A stretch of DNA of 64,000 bases from UBA6016 sp041915365 (lineage in GTDB: Bacteria; Campylobacterota; Campylobacteria; Campylobacterales; UBA6016): NCBI GenBank assembly GCA_041915365.1, contig JAYSBP010000004.1, positions 1 through 64,000 on the forward strand. The letters run 5' to 3'. The notes beneath the pieces were generated by a model that was not told the DNA's origin, did no database searches, and saw only the letters and a program-made list of their open reading frames with translations. A program made the translations under genes and the position numbers. Each line of letters starts with the position of its first letter. Position 1 is the stretch's first letter. Positions 51,816 through 60,178 of this stretch are shown here, one piece after another.

Positions 51816-52865
51816 ATGAGTCTTATCAAAGCATATCTCGCAAAACTATACGCTAAAAATTTCTTGATTACGTTACTTGGGCTAGAGCTATTTTTCCTTC
51901 TTATAGACTTTTTACAAAATCAAAAAAATATACCTTCATCAGCCAATTTGATAATCCTTTATTTTTACTACCAATCATTTGCAGCACTCAAAATTACGCT
52001 TGCGTTGTCTCTTGTTTTTGGAGCACTTTGGAGCTTTTTATATCTTGTAAAAAGCAATGAGCTGACCGCCATAGAAAGCGTCGGGGTGTCAAAAAAAGAG
52101 GCTTTGAAGCCTTTTTTCTTTATATCTCTCGCCATTGCGATTTTGTATATTATGCTCGGCTTTACAAAGGTGGGCTACTATTACGACGATGCGCAAGCTA
52201 TTTTGCAAAAAAAAGACTCAAAAGAGCGTTCCGAGGATTTGTTTTTTAGATACAAAGATGAATTTATATACATAAAAGAGATAGAACCGCTCTCGAAAAC
52301 GGCAAAAAATATACAAATTATAGGTGTTGACGGTAATAGCGTCTCATACTCAATCAAAGCAAAAGAAGCAGTTTTTGAGGACAACGAGTGGGAGCTAAAA
52401 AATGCAGAAACAATAACTATAGATGAGGAAAATGAACCTCATATCACAAAAAAAATAGATGAAAAACTAAAAACCCTAGATGGATTCAAACCAAAAATCC
52501 TAGACAATATATCCCAAAGCGGACAGGGACTAAACATCATAGACGCCATTAAGGCTCTTTGGCTACTAAAAGACCAAAAACTAAGCCTTGACAAAATTAA
52601 ATCAGCTCTTTTTAGCGCAATATCCCTACCGCTTTTTGCCCCGTTTTTTATCGTCATTCTTGGTTATTATACGCCGATTGCCTCAAGAAGCTTTATGCAG
52701 GCTAGATTTGCAGCTTTTTGGATTTTTACCGCACTTATCGGTTGGGGAGTATTAATGGCGCTCTCCAAACTCTCTTTTTATGGCTCAGCTGGCTCATACG
52801 CCACATTATTTGCAATTTTGGCTGTTGGCATCTATGCTCGCTATTTATTTAGGCGACTCGCATGA
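51816..52865 (+). CDS. LPS export permease, LptG/LptF family
   Basis: This 349-residue YjgP/YjgQ-family protein has three N-terminal membrane helices, a periplasmic beta-jellyroll (about 120-245) and three C-terminal helices. It would be one of the two permeases that, with the LptB ATPase, pull lipopolysaccharide from the inner membrane. The pth-lptG order matches C. jejuni as recalled. It overlaps the next gene by four bases. Confidence 0.85.
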   Translation: MSLIKAYLAKLYAKNFLITLLGLELFFLLIDFLQNQKNIPSSANLIILYFYYQSFAALKITLALSLVFGALWSFLYLVKSNELTAIESVGVSKKEALKPFFFISLAIAILYIMLGFTKVGYYYDDAQAILQKKDSKERSEDLFFRYKDEFIYIKEIEPLSKTAKNIQIIGVDGNSVSYSIKAKEAVFEDNEWELKNAETITIDEENEPHITKKIDEKLKTLDGFKPKILDNISQSGQGLNIIDAIKALWLLKDQKLSLDKIKSALFSAISLPLFAPFFIVILGYYTPIASRSFMQARFAAFWIFTALIGWGVLMALSKLSFYGSAGSYATLFAILAVGIYARYLFRRLA

Positions 52866-53830
52866 AAATATTAGCGTCAAAAATTGCCTACGCTTTTTTG
52901 ATGTTGTTACTTATCTCTGTCATATCTTTTATTGCCGTCAAAGCCGCCCCAAATAATTTCTTGGCTGCAGGGGAGCTAAATCCGAACATTACAGAAGAAT
53001 CCATCAAGACACTAAAAGAGGTGTATGGACTGGATAAGCCGCCGCTAGAGCAGTATACGGGTTGGGTTAAGAGCATGGCCTCTTTGGAGTTTGGCATATC
53101 TTTTTCTACCGGAAAAAGTGTAAAAGATGAGATACTATCTCGCCTTCCGATTACGTTAGCTATCAACCTTATTTCAATGTTCTTTATTTTTATTTTGGGA
53201 ATTTGGCTTGGGGTTTACGCCGCAATCAAACAATCGCAAAAAACAGACAAAACAATAACAATCTCTTCTCTTGCAAGTTACGCTATGCCGTCTTTTTACC
53301 TGGCACTTTTATTTATCATGTTTTTTTCCTTAGCGCTTGGATGGTTCCCAATATCTGGCGTATCATCTGCAAGCAAAGAAGAGGTAGGTACGGTCGAGTA
53401 CTACCGTAATGTCTCGCATCATCTATTTTTACCAATAGCGGTCATCGTCATCACTTCTTTTGGTTCTTTAGCGTTATACATTAGGTCACTTACGGTTGAG
53501 ATACTAAAAAGCGACTATGTATTTTTCGCAATTTCAAGAGGTGTCAGCCGAATAAAGCTAATAACGCTTTATATACTGCCAAATCTTCTAAATCCGATAG
53601 TAACTATGCTTGGATTGTCGCTCCCTGGAATTATCGGTGGGAGCGTGATTTTAGAGAGTATTTTTGCCATTAACGGTATGGGGCTTTTCTTTTATCAAAG
53701 TGTAATTAGCAGGGATTATCCGGTTATTTTGGGAGTCACGATGATAGGGGCGTTTTTGACGCTTCTTGGCAACATCCTAGCGGATGTTGCGCTAATGAAG
53801 CTAAACCCTTTTGTAAAACGTCAAAACTAA
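52862..53830 (+). CDS. ABC transporter permease, DppB/OppB type (orphan)
   Basis: The protein has an N-terminal helix, an extracytoplasmic region with PNITEESIKTLKEVYGLDKP, then five further helices of the BPD_transp_1 domain. The cytoplasmic EAA-like loop is DYVFFAISRGVSRIKLITLYILPNLLNPIVTM-type around residues 218-250. It resembles oligopeptide/dipeptide or nickel transporter permeases. No binding protein, second permease or ATPase is adjacent. It is coupled to lptG by ATGA and ends three bases inside the convergent nusA. Confidence 0.85.
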   Translation: MKILASKIAYAFLMLLLISVISFIAVKAAPNNFLAAGELNPNITEESIKTLKEVYGLDKPPLEQYTGWVKSMASLEFGISFSTGKSVKDEILSRLPITLAINLISMFFIFILGIWLGVYAAIKQSQKTDKTITISSLASYAMPSFYLALLFIMFFSLALGWFPISGVSSASKEEVGTVEYYRNVSHHLFLPIAVIVITSFGSLALYIRSLTVEILKSDYVFFAISRGVSRIKLITLYILPNLLNPIVTMLGLSLPGIIGGSVILESIFAINGMGLFFYQSVISRDYPVILGVTMIGAFLTLLGNILADVALMKLNPFVKRQN

Positions 53831-54945
53831 CTAAATAGTGCCTCAAGAGCCGCTTTTGAAGATACTGTTTTTACATCTTCGCCTTTTGCGTCAACACTTG
53901 CGCCGGCCTCGCCGCCTTCTTCGATAAGCTCTATCTCAAATCCGGTAAGCATGGAAGCAAGTCTGATATTGATGCCAGATTTACCAATAGCTTTCGACTT
54001 TTGACCCTCAAAGACGCTAACTATCGCTTTTTCACCCTTAATTACGACGCTTTTGACTGCCGCTGGGCTCATAGCTCTTGATACAAATAGTTCAGGGACG
54101 TCTGAGTATTCGATAACATCTATATTCTCGTTTTTTAGCTCTTTTGAGACCGCATTAATACGCACGCCTTTTACGCCAACCGCCGTACCTATCGGGTCGA
54201 CTCTTGGGCTATTGGACAGCAAGGCTAGTTTTGCCCTCTCGCCGGGAATTCTTGCGCATTTTTTGATTTCAATTATTCCATCGCTAATCTCTGGCACTTC
54301 AAGCGACATTAGCTCTTCCAAAAATTTTGGACTTGTACGGGTAAGTTCTAAGCCTATCCCTTTTTTTGAGTTTGTATTTATTGTTTTCAATACCGCTTTT
54401 ACGACATTTCCTACTTTGAAATTTTCACCTTTTATACGGTTTTTTCTAGGCATCAAAGCTCTTATTTCGTCTATTTCTATATATGTATTGCCGTCTGTGT
54501 CAACACGAACAACCTGCCCTGAAACGATTTTGCCCTCTTTTTTTGAGTATTTTTTGTAGATTTCATTTTCTATCAGCTTTTGAATTTCGTTTTCAAGTTC
54601 TCTGTGCATGATATTTACAAAGTTTCTGCCGTACTCTTCGAGATTTATGTCATATCTTAGTTCATCGCCTATATCTAGGCTATCGTCTATCGTTTTTGCC
54701 TCAGAAACGTCTATATAGTTTCTCTCATCAGCTATTCTTGGATCATCATCGGCTACGATAATCACTTTTTGATAGAGTCTCGTTTTTCTCTTATCGTCAT
54801 CAAATTCAACATCAAACATAAGCTCATCACCTATAATTTTCGATGCGCTCCTGACAAGGGCTATTTTTATCGCCTCTTTTACGTCTTTTGGGTTTATGCT
54901 TTTTTCATACGCTATGGAGTCCGCAATATCAAGTATTTTTTCCAA
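53827..54945 (-). CDS. nusA: Transcription termination/antitermination protein NusA
   Basis: NusA binds RNA polymerase and affects pausing, termination and antitermination. The N-terminal domain (1-125) is followed by S1 (GKIVSGQVVRVDTDGNTYIEID), KH1 (GERAKLALLSNSPRVDPIGTAVGVKGVRI) and KH2 (GKSGINIRLASMLTGFEI). It starts at TTG, with AAAGGAAAG about eight bases upstream. At 372 residues it lacks the C-terminal acidic repeats of E. coli NusA, as is usual outside gammaproteobacteria. Confidence 0.95.
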   Translation of the reverse strand: MEKILDIADSIAYEKSINPKDVKEAIKIALVRSASKIIGDELMFDVEFDDDKRKTRLYQKVIIVADDDPRIADERNYIDVSEAKTIDDSLDIGDELRYDINLEEYGRNFVNIMHRELENEIQKLIENEIYKKYSKKEGKIVSGQVVRVDTDGNTYIEIDEIRALMPRKNRIKGENFKVGNVVKAVLKTINTNSKKGIGLELTRTSPKFLEELMSLEVPEISDGIIEIKKCARIPGERAKLALLSNSPRVDPIGTAVGVKGVRINAVSKELKNENIDVIEYSDVPELFVSRAMSPAAVKSVVIKGEKAIVSVFEGQKSKAIGKSGINIRLASMLTGFEIELIEEGGEAGASVDAKGEDVKTVSSKAALEALFS

Positions 54946-55024
54946 AGAGCTTTCCTTTTGATTACTTTTTTTGACAAAAACATAAAAAATAATGGATTTT
55001 TTGTTTTTTTGAAGGCAAAAATAT

Positions 55025-55063
55025 TACTTAAAAAAAGCTTTAAATCACATTAATCTTTAAGTA
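55025..55063. promoter_or_regulatory. Inverted repeat in the nusA/HP0268 divergent region
   Basis: TACTTAAA and TTTAAGTA are a perfect eight-base inverted repeat separated by 23 bases, with an AAAGCTTT palindrome inside. It lies just upstream of the plus-strand -10 at 55073. The region is AT-rich, so chance is a real alternative. Confidence 0.35.
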
Positions 55064-55072
55064 TTTTTTGGA

Positions 55073-55078
55073 TACAAT
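55073..55078 (+). promoter_or_regulatory. Probable -10 of the HP0268-like/miaB operon
   Basis: TACAAT preceded by GA and a T-rich stretch lies 39 bases before the ATG at 55117; AAGGAAACG is the ribosome-binding site. Confidence 0.5.
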
Positions 55079-55116
55079 CGCCTCGGTTTTTATACACGAA
55101 TTTCAAGGAAACGACG

Positions 55117-55359
55117 ATGCAACTTAAGCTCGCAAGGGAAGATTTAAACTCTAACCCAAAATCAATAACGGTAGAAAAATTACTAGAAGAGGTCGCCGCA
55201 AAAAGACCTTGCATATACTATTTTGACAAATCAAACTCTCATAAAGACCTCATTGCTCTTGTAGAAAAAGTTGAAAAACTAAGTGCGAGCATATACCTTA
55301 GAGAAGTAAAATACGGCCTTGACGAGCAAGACTATATGTACGAGGTACATATCATTTAA
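55117..55359 (+). CDS. HP0268-family small protein (putative nuclease)
   Basis: This 80-residue protein resembles Helicobacter HP0268 in length, in the FDKSNSHKDLIALVEK region, and in the ending DEQDYMYEVHII. HP0268 has been reported to nick DNA and digest RNA. It is also the gene directly before miaB in Helicobacter, as here (one-base overlap). The call therefore rests on pattern plus position. Its role in the cell is not known. Confidence 0.75.
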   Translation: MQLKLAREDLNSNPKSITVEKLLEEVAAKRPCIYYFDKSNSHKDLIALVEKVEKLSASIYLREVKYGLDEQDYMYEVHII

Positions 55360-56651
55360 TGTCCCAAAAACTCCTCTACATAGAGACTTTGGGGTGCGCT
55401 ATGAATGTTCGGGATTCCGAACATATCATTGCGGAGCTAACCGAAAAAGATAACTACGCCCTCACATCCTCGGCAAAAGATGCAGACCTAATCATTATCA
55501 ATACTTGCTCAGTCAGAGAAAAACCAGTCCAAAAACTATTTAGCGAAATAGGCGCATACAAAAAAATCAAAAAAGACGGTGCAAAAATAGGTGTTTGCGG
55601 TTGTACGGCAAGCCATCTTGGTGAAGAAATAATCAAAAAAGCCCCTGCGGTGAGCTTCGTAGTGGGTGCTAGAAACGTCTCAAAAATCAAAAATGCGATA
55701 GACACAAACGGTTTTGTGGCTACGGACATAGACTACGACGACACCGGATACCAATTTGGTGAATACCGAAACGAGGGCTTTAGGGCGCTTATCAACATCT
55801 CAATCGGTTGCGATAAGGAGTGCAGTTACTGCATAGTCCCGCACACCAGAGGTGACGAGGTGTCCGTACCGCCGGAGCTCATCGTAAGCGAAGCCACAAA
55901 AGCAGCAGCAAAAGGGGCAAAAGAACTAATACTTCTTGGCCAAAACGTTAACAACTACGGCAAAAACTTCAAAGACAAATCAATCAACTTCACAAAACTG
56001 CTTCAAGAAGTTAGCAAGGTGAACGGGATAGAGCGTATCAGATTTACCTCGCCACATCCTCTTCATGCGGATGACGAATTCATAGAAGAGTTCGCCAAAA
56101 ATCCGAAGGTCTGCAAAAATATGCACTTTCCACTTCAAGCCGGAAGCAGCAAGGTGCTAAAAGACATGCGACGCGGATACACAAAAGAGTGGTTTCTTGC
56201 TAAAGCCGCAAAAATAAGAGAGCTTTGCCCAAATGCAACAATCAGCACGGATGTTATAGTCGGTTTTCCAGGGGAGAGCGATGAGGATTTTTTGGATACG
56301 ATGGATGTGCTTGAGAAGGTTGGCTTCGAGGCGATGTTTTCATTCGCTTATTCACCTAGACCACTTACAAAAGCCGCCGATATGCCAAATCAAATAGATG
56401 ATGAAATCAAAAAAATGAGACTTATGATGCTCCAAAGCGCACAGCTCAAAATTCAAGAAGAAGCGCATAAAAGACAAGTAGGGAAAACCGAAAAAGTGCT
56501 CGTAGAGGGCAAAGACGGCAATGTATATTTCGGTAAGACAGACGCAAATTTTGGGGTAAAATTTGAGAGCGACAAAGAACTAATGGGCCAAATCGTAGAG
56601 GTTAAAATCACAAGTGCGGGCAGGCATGCACTAGGTGGTTCTCTTGTCTAA
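55359..56651 (+). CDS. miaB: tRNA-2-methylthio-N6-dimethylallyladenosine synthase
   Basis: This radical-SAM methylthiotransferase modifies A37 of tRNAs. The UPF0004 domain begins IETLGCAMNVRDSE and has further cysteines in NTCSVREK and GVCGCTASH. The radical-SAM motif is SIGCDKECSYCIVPHTRG, and a C-terminal TRAM domain ends the 430 residues. MiaB is distinguished from RimO (also in this window) by the LGCAMN motif and by VREKP. It overlaps the HP0268-like gene by one base. Confidence 0.95.
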   Translation: MSQKLLYIETLGCAMNVRDSEHIIAELTEKDNYALTSSAKDADLIIINTCSVREKPVQKLFSEIGAYKKIKKDGAKIGVCGCTASHLGEEIIKKAPAVSFVVGARNVSKIKNAIDTNGFVATDIDYDDTGYQFGEYRNEGFRALINISIGCDKECSYCIVPHTRGDEVSVPPELIVSEATKAAAKGAKELILLGQNVNNYGKNFKDKSINFTKLLQEVSKVNGIERIRFTSPHPLHADDEFIEEFAKNPKVCKNMHFPLQAGSSKVLKDMRRGYTKEWFLAKAAKIRELCPNATISTDVIVGFPGESDEDFLDTMDVLEKVGFEAMFSFAYSPRPLTKAADMPNQIDDEIKKMRLMMLQSAQLKIQEEAHKRQVGKTEKVLVEGKDGNVYFGKTDANFGVKFESDKELMGQIVEVKITSAGRHALGGSLV

Positions 56652-57270
56652 AGAACAAAAAAGAAAAATCATAGCCGCCGTCATACCGCCAATCGCAAAT
56701 CTACTAATCAGGCTTATATATCTGACTTGCAAAAAAGAATTTAAACTGGCAAAAAACTATCCAAGTGAGCCATTTATTGTCGCTTTTTGGCATGGTGAGC
56801 TACTTATGCAGCCTTTTTTGTACAAAAAATTTAGAGGCCGCCACAAAATATCTGTAATGATAAGCGAACACTTTGACGGCGAAATTATCGCACGCATAAT
56901 CTCATTTTTCGGGTTTTCAACAGTGAGGGGCTCAAGCTCAAAAGGTGGAGCAAGAGTATTGATAGAGGCCATAAAAACGCTAAAAGATGGCGAAGATATA
57001 GCTATAACGCCAGATGGGCCGAAAGGACCTAGACACTCTGTCGCCGACGGCATAGTGGCTCTTGCTCAAAAAACAAATTCAAAAATAGTAGTTTTCAATT
57101 ATCAAGCATCAAGCTTTTGGCAGTTAAAAAGCTGGGATAAGTTCGTCGTTCCAAAACCTTTTTCAAAAATAACTTTTTTTGCCGATAAAGTACTCGACAT
57201 TTCGCAAATGAACGGCGAAGAGGCAAAAGAGTTTATAAAAGGGCAGATGCTAATAGATGCTGTCAAATGA
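56644..57270 (+). CDS. Lysophospholipid acyltransferase family protein (DUF374)
   Basis: This is a DUF374-type acyltransferase of about 208 residues, probably acting on a lipid A or phospholipid intermediate at the inner membrane. Conserved segments are FWHGELLMQPF, SEHFDGEIIARI, TVRGSSSKGGARVL and AITPDGPKGPRHSV. I prefer the TTG at 56644, which has AGGTGG five bases upstream and lies inside miaB; a GTG at 56635 would add three residues. In Helicobacter the same gene follows miaB. Confidence 0.85.
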   Translation: MSKEQKRKIIAAVIPPIANLLIRLIYLTCKKEFKLAKNYPSEPFIVAFWHGELLMQPFLYKKFRGRHKISVMISEHFDGEIIARIISFFGFSTVRGSSSKGGARVLIEAIKTLKDGEDIAITPDGPKGPRHSVADGIVALAQKTNSKIVVFNYQASSFWQLKSWDKFVVPKPFSKITFFADKVLDISQMNGEEAKEFIKGQMLIDAVK

Positions 57271-58087
57271 CGATATAAAAGAGTTTTTGGACTTTTTGGC
57301 AAATATTAGAAAATATAGTGAAGCTACCGTGACAACATACCAAAAGGTGCTTTTTGAAGCGGCCGACAAGGTAGAGGTGTACGACGAAAAAGATAAAATT
57401 GTCTACGACATAATGGCTTATCGTGTCTCCATCTCAAAGCTGGCAAAAAAGACGATAGCCAAAAAAATATCTGTTTTGCGTTCTTTTTTTGAATACAAAC
57501 GCTCTATGGGGGTAAAGATAATCACAAGGGGCGACGAGCAAATCAAAACCCCGAAGAGTCTTCCAAAGCCAATACACAAAGAGATAATACAAAAAGCGTT
57601 AAACGCTTGCGTATCCGAAGATGAGAAACTGCTTGTGGCAATGCTGTATTCACTAGGTCTTCGTATCTCAGAGCTTGAGCACCTAAAGCTACGGGACATC
57701 TCACCAGAATGGGTTAAAGTAGTAAGCGGAAAAGGTGGCAAAGACAGGATGATTCCACTATTACCAGAGGTAAAAGAGGCGATAAATGCTCATTTAGAAT
57801 CAACAAAAAACGTAGCTTTCGTATTCGAAGACAACGCTCAGCCGTTAAGCCAAAATTGTCTAAGATATAAGCTAACTAAAATTTTTGAGAGGGTCGGTGT
57901 TAAGGCCACACCACACCAACTAAGACACTCTTTTGCCTCGGATTTAATTAACAAGGGAGCAAGAATAGTGGACGTATCTGAGCTGCTTGGACACAAAGAA
58001 GTGACTACGACCCAGATATACACTAAACTAAGTATGAATAAAAAAATGTTTTCATATATCGACGCTCACCCAATGTGTAAAGAGTAA
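57257..58087 (+). CDS. xerH: Tyrosine recombinase XerH
   Basis: This is the single chromosome-dimer recombinase of Campylobacterota, acting at a difH site with FtsK. The N-terminal SAM-like DNA-binding domain spans 1-95. The catalytic set is Arg136 (LGLRISEL), Lys159 (SGKGGKDR), His220 and Arg223 (PHQLRHSFAS), His246 (LGHKEVTTTQ) and Tyr255 (IYTK). At 276 residues it is shorter than H. pylori XerH. It overlaps the DUF374 gene by 14 bases, which speaks for a resident housekeeping gene rather than a phage integrase. Confidence 0.9.
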   Translation: MLSNDDIKEFLDFLANIRKYSEATVTTYQKVLFEAADKVEVYDEKDKIVYDIMAYRVSISKLAKKTIAKKISVLRSFFEYKRSMGVKIITRGDEQIKTPKSLPKPIHKEIIQKALNACVSEDEKLLVAMLYSLGLRISELEHLKLRDISPEWVKVVSGKGGKDRMIPLLPEVKEAINAHLESTKNVAFVFEDNAQPLSQNCLRYKLTKIFERVGVKATPHQLRHSFASDLINKGARIVDVSELLGHKEVTTTQIYTKLSMNKKMFSYIDAHPMCKE

Positions 58088-58090
58088 ACG

Positions 58091-59062
58091 GTGTTTGGCG
58101 GACTGATCAAAAAATTTGTCAATACGGCATATATAGCCATAATAAAAGATGGGGACACGTGCGACGTATGTGTAAAAGTCTACAAAAATAAGGCAGAAAT
58201 AGCTTCGGAGAGCAAGAGATTTTCTATTGATACCAGAGAATCATCAAAACTGCTATACGAATTTATCGAGCACAAATACAACAAATACAAGATAGTTTAC
58301 TCATCCTCAATAATAAACTCTATAAATCAGGGTGGTGTTCCAGGCTGTGATAAAAAGAACTTCCAAAAATACGAAATAGATATTACAAATGCGAGCGTCG
58401 TGTGTGTAGATAAAAGTTGGTCGATATTTGCCAGTAACTACGATATAGATAGTGCAAAAAAAGAGTACGAAGAGTTAGGTGGACTTGATTTTTTATTTTC
58501 CTCGCTTGTCGTATTAAAAAGATTTTTTAACGACGACCTTGACTCTACCGCAACGCTTTGTCTATTAAAACAAAAAACATCAGCGACGATAGCCGTCCTC
58601 ACAAAAGACAAATTACTATTTAGCGGCTACACTATCTTAAAAAATGAATCGCAAAACAGCGATGAAGAGACAAAAAAAGACGATAAAATCTTCGGCGAAG
58701 AGGGGCTTGATGAGGATAGGTTAGTTGACCTTGACGATATCGCCTTGGAGCTAAAAGACGATAATGAGCTCGATTTTGAACCTATGACAAGCGTGGACGA
58801 GAGCTCGGCAACGGCAAGTATAGAATCGCTAGGAAGCGATTTGCATATTTTGGAATTTGTCAAAAATGCAATGACGCAATTTTACAAAAGCAATATATAC
58901 GAGTCGACTTTTATCGAAAAAATTGCAATTGCCGATCCATATTTCGAATCTCCAGATATAAAAAACCTACTAGAAAACGAACTAATGCTTCCCGTTGTAC
59001 ACAAACAAATTGAGCTATGCAGCGTAGTCGGCTCTTTAGCCGTAGAAGAGGTGCTTTCCTAA
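58091..59062 (+). CDS. Conserved hypothetical, possibly PilM-like
   Basis: The sequence is not clearly recognisable. It has 323 residues from a GTG start three bases after xerH. There is no signal peptide or long membrane helix. Residues 1-185 alternate strands and helices; 195-245 are a highly acidic stretch; the final ~75 residues are structured again. Because the next two genes look like PilN and PilO, and pilM precedes pilN in type IV pilus operons, a degenerate PilM/actin-like role is a reasonable inference. No ATP-binding motif is evident. Helicobacter has hypothetical genes at the corresponding place after the DUF374 gene. Confidence 0.6.
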   Translation: MFGGLIKKFVNTAYIAIIKDGDTCDVCVKVYKNKAEIASESKRFSIDTRESSKLLYEFIEHKYNKYKIVYSSSIINSINQGGVPGCDKKNFQKYEIDITNASVVCVDKSWSIFASNYDIDSAKKEYEELGGLDFLFSSLVVLKRFFNDDLDSTATLCLLKQKTSATIAVLTKDKLLFSGYTILKNESQNSDEETKKDDKIFGEEGLDEDRLVDLDDIALELKDDNELDFEPMTSVDESSATASIESLGSDLHILEFVKNAMTQFYKSNIYESTFIEKIAIADPYFESPDIKNLLENELMLPVVHKQIELCSVVGSLAVEEVLS

Positions 59063-59604
59063 TGGCGCTATTTCGAACAAAAACGAGCTTTATAAAGCCA
59101 AGACCAAAAAGTATTTTCAAAAGAGATACAAAGTTTTGGCTTTTGTTTATTTTTATCTCCACGGCCATACTTATGTCGCTCTATGCGGCTTTGGAGTTTG
59201 AAATAGAGCATACAAAAGAAAAAACAAAAAAAGCTACTCTTGATAGGAAGTTTTTAAGCGCTGAGGCCGTTAGATTAAAGGGAACGCACGAAACGCTGAA
59301 AGAAGAGCTTGCTTTTGCCATAGACATCAAGACTTCAAACACGCTACTAAAAGATAATATCTCAAACTTATTTGCGATTATCCCAGACCAAGTTACGCTA
59401 ACAAAGGTCGAAGTGTCAGAAAACTGTCTGGTTCTTTACGGCAATACACCCTCAAAAGAGCTATACAATCTACACTTGACGCCGGCCTTAAAGTCTATTT
59501 TTACGACTAGCGACACGTCGTTTAAGAAAAATCCGGATGGCGGAATGAAGTTTATCTCCGTAAACAAACTTGAGAGTGAGAAGAGTGAAAATGACGGACA
59601 CTAA
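59062..59604 (+). CDS. PilN-like inner-membrane protein
   Basis: The 180-residue protein has a short basic N-terminus, one membrane helix (about 26-47), a coiled coil (55-95) and a C-terminal alpha-beta domain. The stretch IPDQVTLTKVEVSENCLVLYG strongly recalls the PilN/GspL pattern. The ATG overlaps the upstream stop (TAATG); an earlier start would add unlike residues. Function in pilus assembly or a related envelope machine is inferred from topology and order only. Confidence 0.65.
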   Translation: MALFRTKTSFIKPRPKSIFKRDTKFWLLFIFISTAILMSLYAALEFEIEHTKEKTKKATLDRKFLSAEAVRLKGTHETLKEELAFAIDIKTSNTLLKDNISNLFAIIPDQVTLTKVEVSENCLVLYGNTPSKELYNLHLTPALKSIFTTSDTSFKKNPDGGMKFISVNKLESEKSENDGH

Positions 59605-60178
59605 AAAATTCGACCTCGCAAAAGCACTTACATTTTTACTTATCTTTACCGCTATATGCGTAATTTCGCTAACAACCATGCTGGTACCGTCGATAAGAGA
59701 CTACAAAAAACAAAATGATATTTATAAAATAGAGTATTCGCTTTACCTAAAAGCAAAAGAGAGATACGACGAAGAGAATGCAAAATTACAAAATCTTAAA
59801 ACTACAAATTCCAAAATAATAGCCGCTCTTGCAAAAAAAACGGATGAGGGTTCCTTATTGCAGATAGCAAAAAATCATTTCGTCAAAACTGACATCAAAA
59901 AAATAGGGGCCCTCGAGAGAGATGGTGGATTTTTTTATGAAGACTATAATGTTACGTCAACATTTAAAGCGCCAAAAGAGATATTTGGTTTTTTGAAAGC
60001 GGTAAGCGAAGAAAATGCCGTAGTTAAGGTGCAAACGCCGCTTGTAATGGCTGGGACAAATAGCGGGCTTATCTCAAATTTTGCCCTTAGGGTTTATTAT
60101 ATGGACACCCCAAAAGAGGCTAAACCTCAAAAAACGACTCCAGAGAAGCCCCAAGAGAGCAAACATCAATCTCATTAG
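59591..60178 (+). CDS. PilO-like inner-membrane protein
   Basis: The 195-residue protein has one membrane helix (about 10-32), a coiled coil (35-75) and a C-terminal globular domain (90-175), the architecture of PilO/GspM. The last ~22 residues are Pro/Lys/Gln-rich and probably disordered. It overlaps the PilN-like gene by 14 bases. Its 3' end overlaps the convergent tilS gene by 59 bases, and that overlap encodes the disordered tail. Confidence 0.65.
   Translation: MTDTKKFDLAKALTFLLIFTAICVISLTTMLVPSIRDYKKQNDIYKIEYSLYLKAKERYDEENAKLQNLKTTNSKIIAALAKKTDEGSLLQIAKNHFVKTDIKKIGALERDGGFFYEDYNVTSTFKAPKEIFGFLKAVSEENAVVKVQTPLVMAGTNSGLISNFALRVYYMDTPKEAKPQKTTPEKPQESKHQSH

Noticed and set aside
57257..58087. 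xerH as a mobile-element integrase
   Set aside because: It is embedded by a 14-base overlap in a housekeeping operon with no att-like repeats, tRNA or phage genes nearby. I also looked for a difH site beside it and could not identify one by eye.
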